Assembly: GCA_020636225.1 (NCBI GenBank)
Contig: JACJYI010000008.1
Span: 1-64,000 of the forward strand
Direction of reading: 5' to 3'
Length of the DNA stretch: 64,000 nt
Origin: Lewinellaceae bacterium
Lineage (GTDB): Bacteria; Bacteroidota; Bacteroidia; Chitinophagales; Saprospiraceae
Notes under the pieces: generated by a model
Told to the model about the DNA's origin: nothing
What the model saw: the letters and a program-made list of their open reading frames with translations, nothing else
Databases searched by the model: none
In this document: positions 18,239 to 27,046 of the stretch, one piece after another
Layout of the letters: the number at the start of each line of letters is the position of its first letter
Position numbering within the stretch: the first letter of the stretch is position 1
Made by a program: the position numbers and the translations under genes

Positions 18239-21200
18239 TCAGGGCGTGTGCACCAGTGACCGGTAGTGGATCCCTCGGGGAGTGGTCAGCCTGCAGTGAT
18301 AGATACCTGCTCCCTGGAAGGACTCATTGGTGACCTTCAATCGATGATATCCGCTCGGCAGGAATCCTCGGTATTGATACACCATGGTCCCGTTCGGATG
18401 GAAGATGGTCAGCGACACCGGTCCTTCCGCGGCCAGGTCCAGGGGAATCCAGGTCTGGTCGCTGAATGGATTGGGTTCCGGGTTGTACAGGACATCCTCG
18501 CTCGCGGGTGTTGTGGATGCGGGCATACGCCAGCGCAGGTCCAGGGGAATTCTCTGTTCTCCCTGCAGATAACATTCTGCAGGAAAACCCACCCTGTCCA
18601 GCCAGATCCACTGCTGATGATCCAACGGACTCAAGGCTGTGAAGTCCAGGGAGAAGGACGATTCCGGGGAGAGGTGCTGCGGGGCAAGGAGATTGTCCCA
18701 GCTGAACCGGATCAGTCCAGGTTCACTGGCATAGACATGTTCTGGCCCGAGATCCTCGAATTGGCCATGTTGGAGTCCCTCGAATTGCACGCTGGTCGTG
18801 TCGTATCGCAGGGCCATTTGAAATCCGATGATCTGCTCCTCAGGCCATCCACTGAAGGAGAGGCGGATCTGGTCGCCTGTCCGGGCGACCTGGTGACTGC
18901 TGGCAAGATCCAATGAGATGCGCTGACGAAGAACCGCCTGGTCGCCAACCTGGCTGCTGGTCCGGTCGACGTCACCGGCCTTGACCGCCTTGAAGTCGAG
19001 ATCCGATATGCTTCCCAGGATATGATCGAGCTGGTAGTATCCCCCCCAGAACTGGCCTTGCAGACTGTCCCCGAGGGGAAGGTCGAGCTCATCCAGGGCC
19101 GGCATCATTCGCCAGAATCCGGCTTTCATGCCGCTGATCTGCTGCAGGATGGATCGCCGCAGACTGACCAGGTCGGCGATGGAGATCGAACCGGATCGAT
19201 TGACATCCGCTGCCAGCCACGAGTCGATCATGTCCAGGGATGTGCCACCGGTCAGATGTCCGGCGATGGCCAGGACATCGCCCGTGGTCAGCCCGTCCAG
19301 GTTGCCCGGCACCGGATGCGCACGCAGTTGCACCTGGATACCCGGTGGATAGATGGGGGATTGATAATGTCCGTCAGTGTCGGTGAGGGTCCAATCGGAA
19401 TAGATGCCCAGATCGAATTCGATCGGCACGTTGGCCAGGGGTTGTCCGTCCCATTGCTGGACAATGCCGTCCAGTTGCAAACCTCCTCCGGCGATGGATT
19501 TGACGCAGATGTCGCAGTTCTGGAGGAACAAGGTATCGATACAGGTGCTCACATTGCCCTGGGCATCCGTCGCAGTCAGGGTAATGGGAATGTTCTTCAG
19601 GATGTCATCGCAATCAAAGGTGTTGGGACTGGCGGTCACGGTTACCGCGGAGCAAACATCACCCACGGAGTCGATCATCAGGAATGGATCCAGGATAAAG
19701 GTCGAATCTTCTCCGATGCATTCGATCAGTGGAGAGCAGGTGAGGAAAGGAGGCACGTTGTCCCTGACGGACAGGTCGAATACGCATTCTGCATCGTTGC
19801 AAGCATCTGAGATCATAAAGGTGATGGTGTACTCCCCGATGGGATAGGTGCCGCTGGCATCTGCTCCGGGAGAATCCGCAAAGGGAGAATCATTGGTGAC
19901 GAAGATGAAATGTCCGCATTCATCAAAGGCCACGACCGTATCGAGAGTCACCAATGCCGTGCAGGATTCGTCGACAAACACCGTGAGGTCATCCGGGCAG
20001 TCGATCGGGACAATGGGCACATCGTCAGTCAGTTGGATCACTTGTGTATAGAGGGAGTCGTAATCACTGCACCAATCCTTGACCCGCCAGATACGGAGCA
20101 ATCGGTCACAGCCCGGTTGCTGAACGACCGAGTCCCGGAACCCGACCGCCAGGAGGGCGCAATCATCGGACACGTCAGGCTCGCCCGTATTGACCGGATC
20201 TAATGGTGTTTCACAGCTAATCGTCAGATCGGCCGGCCAGATGATTACTGGTGCAGTCGTGTCGACCAGTGTGAGGAGTTGGGTGCAGGACACCAGATTG
20301 CCGCCGGCATCCTCCGCCGTATAGGTGCGGGTGATCGTGCCGACATGGCACGGATTGAGATCCAGGACATCGACATATATGACAGAGTCCAGGTCGCAGT
20401 TGTCCGTGGCAGTCGCCAATTCGGTGAGATCCGGATAGTTCTGGAAAGTGATGCAGGATAGAATGGTATCGTCCGGGCAGATCAGGAACGGCGGCAACGT
20501 GTCCAGGACCTGTAGACTGGTCATGCACAGCGCCGCATTGGCCCAGCAATCTTCCACCTTGAGAACGATCATGGTATCCACGCCGATCATCGAGCAATCC
20601 ACCAGCAGGCTGTCGCGATACAGGGAATCCGGCTCACCCATGAACTTGATCTGGGCCATGATCATCGTGCAGTTGTCGACACTACCGGCATCCACGTCGG
20701 CGACATAGACGGTATCCACTCCCTGACCATTCAGGTGGGCCAGCACCGGATTGCGGCAAATGGCCTTCGGAGGCACCAGGTCCTTCACGACCAGACCGGA
20801 TGAACATGTACTCGTATTACCACAACTGTCTGTTGCGGTATAGTGGATCACATAGCCTCCTTCCTTGATATTGGGAAAAGGTCCTTGTCCCGATCCTCCC
20901 CAGGACGTGGTCACCTCGAGGTCAACGGTCGGGGAGCACGCATCGGAGATCTGCGGAGAGGCAAGGGTAACTGTGGCGGTACAAACGGTTTCATCCGTAC
21001 TGATGGTGCGATCGTCCGGGCAAATCAACACAGGTGGGGTCGAGTCGACGACCTGGATCGATTGCGTCGCATTCAGGACTTCGCCGGTACAGCAGTCCAG
21101 TGCAGTCCAGTTTCGGGTGACCAGATAGCTTCCCGGACAGATGGCTGTCGTATCATCCATATAGGAGAACAGGATCTTGCACAGTGGTTGGGGTGCCGAT

Positions 21201-21925
21201 CCGAATATTCTTGGTGATCCGGTCAAAGCCGTGTCCAGGTCGGCGGTAGCGCAATCCAGGGCATTGGGACCGACCAGGTCACCGGGAAAGGTCACATTGA
21301 ACAGGGTGGCCCGTTGGACAAAGATCTCCTGTGTGCAGGTCGGGCTGGCATTTCCACTGGTATCCACAGCCATCCAGCGCCGTTCGATCCGTTGGATGTA
21401 CTGGTCGGGGTGATTGCAGGGCAATGGCGTGATCGACTCAAAGGTCAGCAGCAGCTCGGGGTCAGGATCGCAGTTGTCACTCAATGTCAGGGTGCCAGCG
21501 TCTTCCGGCCCGGATGACTGGGTACACAGGACAATCCCGCCACTGCAGGTCAGTACCGGAGGGAGCTTGTCCTGGATCAGCACCTTCCCCCAGCAAGAAT
21601 TGCCGGTTGGGCCATAGGTGACCCGGAACGTCAGGTTCTGTTCCAGATAGCTGCAATCGACGGCATTCCCGATCGGTTGGTTGGCCAGATCGAACAATTG
21701 AGTGGTATAATCCGGCAGGCAATTCGCCTGGACGCTGGCCAGGCCATTGACAGGCAGGAATAGACCCTCGCCATTCGGATCCAGGGAAAGCTGGGTCTGC
21801 GCCAGGCAGGTGAGGGGGCATTGGGCCCGCAAGGAATGGGGTTGAAAACCGGTCAGGATTCCAAGGGCCATGGTGGTGACCGTGGCCCATAGGGACACAG
21901 AACACCGGGAGGAGTGCTTCTTCAT
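18239..21925 (-). CDS. Large T9SS-secreted HYR protein with dockerin-like and cohesin-like modules
   Basis: 1228 residues. Signal peptide at 1-35 (ends SLRAQ), then a chain of about seven HYR/Ig-like modules (about 60-830; repeated DTTPP/DTLPP, CPDD and DNC motifs), a dockerin-like pair (about 885-945; NLDGLTTGDVLAI and DVNRSGSISIADL), a cohesin-like beta domain (about 1010-1135) and a type A T9SS sorting domain (about 1143-1228; NPEPNPF, ends SLVHTP). The same tail order occurs in the protein at 15-7226, so the two look like distant paralogues. Codon use is ordinary for the window, in contrast to that paralogue. Located on the surface or in the medium; ligand unknown. Confidence 0.92.
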   Translation of the reverse strand: MKKHSSRCSVSLWATVTTMALGILTGFQPHSLRAQCPLTCLAQTQLSLDPNGEGLFLPVNGLASVQANCLPDYTTQLFDLANQPIGNAVDCSYLEQNLTFRVTYGPTGNSCWGKVLIQDKLPPVLTCSGGIVLCTQSSGPEDAGTLTLSDNCDPDPELLLTFESITPLPCNHPDQYIQRIERRWMAVDTSGNASPTCTQEIFVQRATLFNVTFPGDLVGPNALDCATADLDTALTGSPRIFGSAPQPLCKILFSYMDDTTAICPGSYLVTRNWTALDCCTGEVLNATQSIQVVDSTPPVLICPDDRTISTDETVCTATVTLASPQISDACSPTVDLEVTTSWGGSGQGPFPNIKEGGYVIHYTATDSCGNTSTCSSGLVVKDLVPPKAICRNPVLAHLNGQGVDTVYVADVDAGSVDNCTMIMAQIKFMGEPDSLYRDSLLVDCSMIGVDTMIVLKVEDCWANAALCMTSLQVLDTLPPFLICPDDTILSCITFQNYPDLTELATATDNCDLDSVIYVDVLDLNPCHVGTITRTYTAEDAGGNLVSCTQLLTLVDTTAPVIIWPADLTISCETPLDPVNTGEPDVSDDCALLAVGFRDSVVQQPGCDRLLRIWRVKDWCSDYDSLYTQVIQLTDDVPIVPIDCPDDLTVFVDESCTALVTLDTVVAFDECGHFIFVTNDSPFADSPGADASGTYPIGEYTITFMISDACNDAECVFDLSVRDNVPPFLTCSPLIECIGEDSTFILDPFLMIDSVGDVCSAVTVTASPNTFDCDDILKNIPITLTATDAQGNVSTCIDTLFLQNCDICVKSIAGGGLQLDGIVQQWDGQPLANVPIEFDLGIYSDWTLTDTDGHYQSPIYPPGIQVQLRAHPVPGNLDGLTTGDVLAIAGHLTGGTSLDMIDSWLAADVNRSGSISIADLVSLRRSILQQISGMKAGFWRMMPALDELDLPLGDSLQGQFWGGYYQLDHILGSISDLDFKAVKAGDVDRTSSQVGDQAVLRQRISLDLASSHQVARTGDQIRLSFSGWPEEQIIGFQMALRYDTTSVQFEGLQHGQFEDLGPEHVYASEPGLIRFSWDNLLAPQHLSPESSFSLDFTALSPLDHQQWIWLDRVGFPAECYLQGEQRIPLDLRWRMPASTTPASEDVLYNPEPNPFSDQTWIPLDLAAEGPVSLTIFHPNGTMVYQYRGFLPSGYHRLKVTNESFQGAGIYHCRLTTPRGIHYRSLVHTP

Positions 21926-22097
21926 ACCTCGTACTGTATTACCTGGCCCCGATTGCCCTTGGAAAACTGAAGGGGTCAGATAATGGATGATTATTTCTTA
22001 TCATATGTTGAATGCAAATTCTTTGCCAATTCGGAAAGGGGGACAAACAGTTGACGGAAGTCGACACTCTTTAGCCGAATCGGTCTATTTTTACACC

Positions 22098-22397
22098 ATG
22101 TACACGATCCTGGTGTTTCTGGTCATTGGCCTGTTTGTGGCCATTCTCTTCCTTCAGTTCTATTTTCGGATGAAAGTCCTCAAGGTATATCGGGTCCTGG
22201 TCCAGCATCGGGTCCAGTTTCAACCCGGGGATCTCTTCCACAAGGACAGACTGGCAACAGTCAAGGAGCGTTATCCGCAACGTGCCGAGGATATCCAGCT
22301 CTTTGCCGACCATTTGATGTATTCCGTTCGCATGGCATCCATCCTGATCGTGCTGATCACTGTTTTTGGTGGCATATTGATGTACTTTCGTGATTGA
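22098..22397 (+). CDS. Small two-span membrane protein, unknown function
   Basis: 99 residues from the ATG at 22098. An N-terminal membrane segment (YTILVFLVIGLFVAILFLQF), a basic soluble middle (about 25-72) and a second membrane segment near the C-terminus (ILIVLITVFGGILMYF). The open frame continues upstream to 21987, but that part is low in hydrophobicity and looks non-coding. It precedes the oxidoreductase gene by 39 bp and may be co-transcribed. I do not recognise the family. Confidence 0.7.
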   Translation: MYTILVFLVIGLFVAILFLQFYFRMKVLKVYRVLVQHRVQFQPGDLFHKDRLATVKERYPQRAEDIQLFADHLMYSVRMASILIVLITVFGGILMYFRD

Positions 22398-22436
22398 TTA
22401 GAGGGGTGCCAGCCATCCCTGGAAAACTAATGACAC

Positions 22437-23411
22437 ATGCGTTACGGAGTTTTTGGCGCTGGCCATCTTGGAAAGATTCACTTGAAATGTATTCAGGAAT
22501 CAGAGCAACTCGAGCTGGTTGGCTTCTACGACCCGGATGAGCAAACTGCCCGATCTGTCGCTTCCTCTCATGGTGCGAAGGCTTATGCCAGTGCGGACGA
22601 ACTGATCGCGGATTGTGACATCATCGATATCGTGACACCCACGGGGTCGCATTTCGAGCTGGCCTGCAAGGCCCTGAGTGCCGGTCGGCATGTCTTCATC
22701 GAGAAACCGGTCACCCACACGGTCGAGGAAGCGAAAGCCCTGATCGAATTGCGTGATCGAATGAACCTGTCGGTTCAGGTAGGTCATGTCGAACGATTCA
22801 ATCCGGCTTTCCTGGCCCTGGGACAACGGGAGATCAATCCCATGTTTGTGGAAGGACATCGACTGGCCACCTTCAATCCACGAGGCACTGATGTTTCCGT
22901 CGTACTCGATCTGATGATCCATGACCTGGATATCCTGCTGACCCTGGTGCCATCGCGGGTCAGGGAGATCAGTGCCAACGGGGTAGCCGTTGTCAGTGAT
23001 ACACCGGATATCTGTAACGCCCGGATCACCTTTGACAATGGATGCGTTGCCAACCTCACCGCCAGCCGCATCTCGCTCAAGCAGATGCGGAAAATGCGGA
23101 TATTTCAGCGTGACGCTTACATATCGCTGGATTTCCTGGACAGAAAAGCTTCTCTCCTGCGTTTATATCATGAACATCCCGGGCCTGACCTCCCGGCGAT
23201 GGAACTGGAAACGCCGAAAGGCAACAAATGGATTTCGATGGAAACACCTCCCATGGAACCTGTCAATGCCATTCGCATGGAATTGGAAACCTTTGCCGGC
23301 AGTATCCGGTCATCCACTCCACCACCGGTGACGCTGGAGGATGGCCTGGGGGCATTACAGGTTGCCTACCAGATCCTGGATCAAATCGAGAAGTCCGCTA
23401 CCTATGCCTAA
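22437..23411 (+). CDS. Gfo/Idh/MocA family oxidoreductase
   Basis: 324 residues. N-terminal Rossmann NAD(P)-binding site (GAGHLGKIH), the family EKPVTHT motif with its catalytic lysine near residue 93, and the C-terminal substrate-binding beta sheet with VGHVERFNP. Members act on sugars or sugar nucleotides; the downstream sugar transferase suggests a UDP-sugar or envelope-sugar substrate, but this is inferred. The end overlaps the next start by 8 bp. Confidence 0.9.
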   Translation: MRYGVFGAGHLGKIHLKCIQESEQLELVGFYDPDEQTARSVASSHGAKAYASADELIADCDIIDIVTPTGSHFELACKALSAGRHVFIEKPVTHTVEEAKALIELRDRMNLSVQVGHVERFNPAFLALGQREINPMFVEGHRLATFNPRGTDVSVVLDLMIHDLDILLTLVPSRVREISANGVAVVSDTPDICNARITFDNGCVANLTASRISLKQMRKMRIFQRDAYISLDFLDRKASLLRLYHEHPGPDLPAMELETPKGNKWISMETPPMEPVNAIRMELETFAGSIRSSTPPPVTLEDGLGALQVAYQILDQIEKSATYA

Positions 23412-24249
23412 GCCAGCCCGAATCATTGCATTGCTTGTCGTCATCGCCTGGACCGGGATGTCCTGCAACAAGGAAGAGCCCATCCCTTCCTGGGTCATCG
23501 TTCCTGAATATCAGGTGGTCACGACGACGGACCAGGGAACGAACAGGCAGAAAATCACGGAGGTCTATGCGTACACGACGTCCAGTTTTTTGGGCGTATT
23601 TCCTTTGCCGGCCAAGATTCCCATCCTGGAAAACGGCATGACGACCCTTGATCTGTTTCCCGGCATCCGGGCGAACGGGATCAAATCTACCCCGGACATC
23701 TATCCATTCCTTGAACGCAGCCGGACGTCCGTCGACCTGCAGCCCGGGAAGCAGGATACCATTGTTCCTGTATTTACCTACGACCCTATCGCCAGGATCA
23801 GGCTGGTCGAGAATTTTGAGGGCAGCATCAAATGGTTTACGACGCAAACATCGGGGCATTCCTTGGAAATCACCACAGGGAATGAATTCGAGGGGAAGGC
23901 GGGTACGTTCGTGGTCGATGAGCAGGAGCCGATCTTTGAGATAGCCACTCCGGCCTTTACCGATATCGATCTGAATGGTACGCCGATCTACCTGGAGATG
24001 CATTACAAGAATGAAGTGCCCTTTCTCATCGGGCTGGAAGGAAGCAATCCGACCATCCCCCAAGCTAAGCAGTATATTGCCGGGGTGAATGCCCGTGACG
24101 ATTGGAATAAGATCTATTTCAGCCTGACGGATGCCTTTAACCTGTCCGATCTGGATGAATACAAGGTGATCATACGAGCCGATCTCCCCCTCAGCGGCGT
24201 CCAGGAAGGACGTATCTGGATCGATAATATCAAACTGGTGACTCAATGA
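23404..24249 (+). CDS. Lipoprotein of unknown function
   Basis: 281 residues from the ATG at 23404. A lipoprotein signal sequence (IIALLVVIAWTGMSC) has its lipid-modified cysteine at residue 21, and a beta-rich soluble part follows. The longer open frame starting at 23341 reads through the previous gene's end in another frame and is not the protein start. It overlaps the upstream gene by 8 bp and the next gene by 4 bp (ATGA), so the three are translationally coupled. It has a jelly-roll-like C-terminal pattern (PIYLEMHYKNE; VIIRADLPLSG). A role in exopolysaccharide assembly is inferred from neighbours only. Confidence 0.82.
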   Translation: MPKPARIIALLVVIAWTGMSCNKEEPIPSWVIVPEYQVVTTTDQGTNRQKITEVYAYTTSSFLGVFPLPAKIPILENGMTTLDLFPGIRANGIKSTPDIYPFLERSRTSVDLQPGKQDTIVPVFTYDPIARIRLVENFEGSIKWFTTQTSGHSLEITTGNEFEGKAGTFVVDEQEPIFEIATPAFTDIDLNGTPIYLEMHYKNEVPFLIGLEGSNPTIPQAKQYIAGVNARDDWNKIYFSLTDAFNLSDLDEYKVIIRADLPLSGVQEGRIWIDNIKLVTQ

Positions 24250-25670
24250 TCCAAAGTCGCCTTCGGAGACAGGCCCTCATTGGCTACTTCATGGCAGATC
24301 TGGTCACGGCGGTGATCGGGTGGCTGGGATTCTATCTCCTGCGAAAATGCACCGAATCGGATGCGATCACCCTGGAGATCCTGCAGGATCCCAATCTCTT
24401 CCTGGGGGTGATCATTGTACCCGCCGGCTGGATCCTGCTCTTCGCGATCTTCGATGAGTATCGGGACATCTATCGGAAAAGCCGGTTGACGACATTGACC
24501 AGGACCTTCTTCCTGACACTGATCGGGTCCCTGATCCTGTTTTTTACCCTGATCCTGGATGATGTGGTCCGTGATTTCCGAACCTACTACAGTTCGTTCT
24601 TCACCCTCTTTCTACTGCATTTCCTGCTCTTCGGGGTGGTTCGGATGATCCTGTTGACCCGCGCGAGCAGAAAGCTGAAGGCAGGACTGGTGGCCTTCAA
24701 TACCCTGATCATCGGCGGGAACCAGAATGCCGTCGAACTCTACCAGGAGATCAGCAGCCGGGAGAAAAGCCTCGGATACAAGTTTGTCGGATTCATCGAT
24801 ACCAACGGGAAGAGCACGAACGATCTGGAATCGTTCTTACCCCGAATGGGCCGGATCGACGACCTGCATGCCATTATCGAGCAGGAACACATTGAAGAGG
24901 CGATCGTCGCCATTGAGACATCGGAACATGCCAAGCTGAGCCAGATTCTCAACATCCTCTTTGATTTTGACGATCGAATGCTGGTCAAGATCATCCCGGA
25001 CATGTATGACATCATGTTGGGGACGGTCAAGATGAACCATGTCTATGGGGCGGTCCTGATCGAGATCAAGCGTGAGTTGATGCCCAGATGGCAGCGACTG
25101 TGCAAGCGGGTCATGGACCTGATGGCCAGTAGTGTGATGATGCTCATTTTCTCTCCCCTGATGCTCTACATTGCCATACGGGTGCGATTGTCCAGTCCAG
25201 GTCCCATTTTCTTCCTGCAGGAACGGATCGGCCTCAACGGGCATCCCTTCCAGATCATCAAGTTCCGGTCGATGTACCTCGATGCCGAGGATGGCGGACC
25301 CCAATTGAGCAGGGAAGGGGATGACCGATGCACCCGTTGGGGGGCCGTGATGCGAAAGTGGCGACTGGATGAGCTGCCCCAGTTCTGGAATGTGTTGCGC
25401 GGCGACATGTCCCTGGTCGGCCCCCGTCCGGAGCGCCGGTACTATATCGATCTGATCAGCGCACGGGCCCCTCATTACAAGCAGCTCCTGAAGGTCAGGC
25501 CGGGGATCACCAGCTGGGGACAGGTCAAGTACGGGTACGCCTCTAGTGTCGAGGAAATGCTGCAGCGCCTCAAGTTTGACATTCTCTACATTGAGAACAT
25601 GAGCCTCGCCCTCGATTTCAAGATCCTGTTCTATACCATCCTGGTGCTGCTGCAGGGGAAAGGAAAGTAG
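24246..25670 (+). CDS. Undecaprenyl-phosphate sugar phosphotransferase (WbaP/WcaJ type)
   Basis: 474 residues. About four to five N-terminal membrane segments (1-130), a nucleotide-binding-like middle domain (about 150-260; NTLIIGGNQNAVELYQ), and the C-terminal bacterial sugar transferase domain (about 280-474) with KRVMDL, KFRSMY and DELPQFWNVLRGDMSLVGPRP. It starts exopolysaccharide or O-antigen repeat units by moving a sugar-1-phosphate onto the lipid carrier at the inner membrane. Last gene of the overlapping three-gene set. Confidence 0.93.
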   Translation: MIQSRLRRQALIGYFMADLVTAVIGWLGFYLLRKCTESDAITLEILQDPNLFLGVIIVPAGWILLFAIFDEYRDIYRKSRLTTLTRTFFLTLIGSLILFFTLILDDVVRDFRTYYSSFFTLFLLHFLLFGVVRMILLTRASRKLKAGLVAFNTLIIGGNQNAVELYQEISSREKSLGYKFVGFIDTNGKSTNDLESFLPRMGRIDDLHAIIEQEHIEEAIVAIETSEHAKLSQILNILFDFDDRMLVKIIPDMYDIMLGTVKMNHVYGAVLIEIKRELMPRWQRLCKRVMDLMASSVMMLIFSPLMLYIAIRVRLSSPGPIFFLQERIGLNGHPFQIIKFRSMYLDAEDGGPQLSREGDDRCTRWGAVMRKWRLDELPQFWNVLRGDMSLVGPRPERRYYIDLISARAPHYKQLLKVRPGITSWGQVKYGYASSVEEMLQRLKFDILYIENMSLALDFKILFYTILVLLQGKGK

Positions 25671-25699
25671 GCCTGCCTGCCCGTCGGTCAGGACATAAA

Positions 25700-25729
25700 A
25701 AAAGGCTCCGGAATGCTCCGGAGCCTTTT
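25700..25729. terminator. Bidirectional terminator between sugar transferase and thiolase genes
   Basis: A 12-bp perfect stem (AAAGGCTCCGGA and its complement) with an ATGC loop. It has an A run on the left and a T run on the right, and it sits between convergent genes. Confidence 0.85.
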
Positions 25730-25745
25730 GATTTGGCATCACGAG

Positions 25746-26924
25746 TTATACCCGTTCGATGATCATGGCAGAAGCTCCGCCGCCGCCATTGCAGATAGCC
25801 GCCAGGCCATATTTGCCCTGGTGATGATGCAGGACATTATTCAATGTGGTCAGGATCCGGGCACCGGAGGCACCCAGCGGATGACCGAGGGATACCGCAC
25901 CGCCAAAGACATTGACCTTCTCCGGGTCGAGTCCCATGGCCTGGTTGAAGGCCAGGACCACGACGGCAAACGCCTCGTTGACCTCGAAATAATCCATGTC
26001 CTGGAGGGTAAGCCCGGCCCGTTGCAGGGCAATGGGTGCTGCCTTGGCAGGAGCTGTCGTGAACCACTGGGGTTCATGGGATGCGTCGGCAAAGGACACG
26101 ATCCGGGCCACCGGTGTCAGGTTGTGCTCCTTCACTGCTTTTTCGCTGGCCAGGACCAGGGCGGAGGCGCCGTCATTGATCGTGGAGGCATTCGCCGCAG
26201 TGACGGTACCATCTTTGGTGAACACGGCTCGCAAGGATGGGATCTTGTCAAACATGACGTTCCGGAATTCTTCGTCTTCTGTCATCATGACGGCATCGCC
26301 TTTCCGCTGCGGAATGCTGACCGGTACGATCTCCTTGCCCAGTAATCCTGAGGCAGTGCTTTCAGCAGCGAGCTGGTAGGATCGGATCGCAAAGGCATCC
26401 TGCGCTTCCCTGCTGATCTGGTATTTGGCGGCAGTAGCATCGGCACAGACACCCATCGCGTTGTGGTCGTAGGCGTCTTTCAATCCATCCCGCTCCAGCC
26501 CATCGACGAATTCGCCACCACCGTACTTGTACCCCCAGCGGGCCTTGGGGACATAGAATGGAATATTGGACATGCTTTCCATGCCGCCTGCGACCACCAG
26601 GTCGTTCATGCCCAGCATGATGCTCTGTGCTCCGAGCATCGTGGCTTTCATGCCGCTGGCACAAACCTTGTTGATGAGGGTGGTGGGCACGGTATTGGGT
26701 ATGCCTGCCCCGATGGAGGCCTGCTTGGCCGGAGCCTGGCCGAGATTACTGGAGATCACGTTTCCCATCAGCACCTCCTGGATCACGGACGGGTCGACCC
26801 CGGCCTTGTCCAATGCCCCGGCAATGGCCTTCGATCCCAGTTCGGTGGCCGAAAAGCCCGCAAGTTTTCCACCGAAACTCCCGATAGGTGTCCTGACGGC
26901 GGAAACGATATAGACATTATTCAT
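25746..26924 (-). CDS. Acetyl-CoA C-acetyltransferase (thiolase)
   Basis: 392 residues, the usual thiolase length. Active-site cysteine in NKVCASGMKA (about residue 88), histidine in GGAVSLGHPLGASGARI and the second cysteine in CNGGGGASAMI. It condenses two acetyl-CoA or cleaves acetoacetyl-CoA. No dehydrogenase or CoA transferase gene is next to it, so biosynthetic versus degradative use is open. Divergent from recN. Confidence 0.95.
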   Translation of the reverse strand: MNNVYIVSAVRTPIGSFGGKLAGFSATELGSKAIAGALDKAGVDPSVIQEVLMGNVISSNLGQAPAKQASIGAGIPNTVPTTLINKVCASGMKATMLGAQSIMLGMNDLVVAGGMESMSNIPFYVPKARWGYKYGGGEFVDGLERDGLKDAYDHNAMGVCADATAAKYQISREAQDAFAIRSYQLAAESTASGLLGKEIVPVSIPQRKGDAVMMTEDEEFRNVMFDKIPSLRAVFTKDGTVTAANASTINDGASALVLASEKAVKEHNLTPVARIVSFADASHEPQWFTTAPAKAAPIALQRAGLTLQDMDYFEVNEAFAVVVLAFNQAMGLDPEKVNVFGGAVSLGHPLGASGARILTTLNNVLHHHQGKYGLAAICNGGGGASAMIIERV

Positions 26925-27046
26925 GTTTTCAGATATTTAGTCAAACTCAAAGATGAGGGGCAGTAAAGGTAATACTGATGATCGTGTTTTCCTCTTTGCG
27001 TAATTCACGTCATCATTAACCCGGCAATCGGTAATTTTGTTACCTC

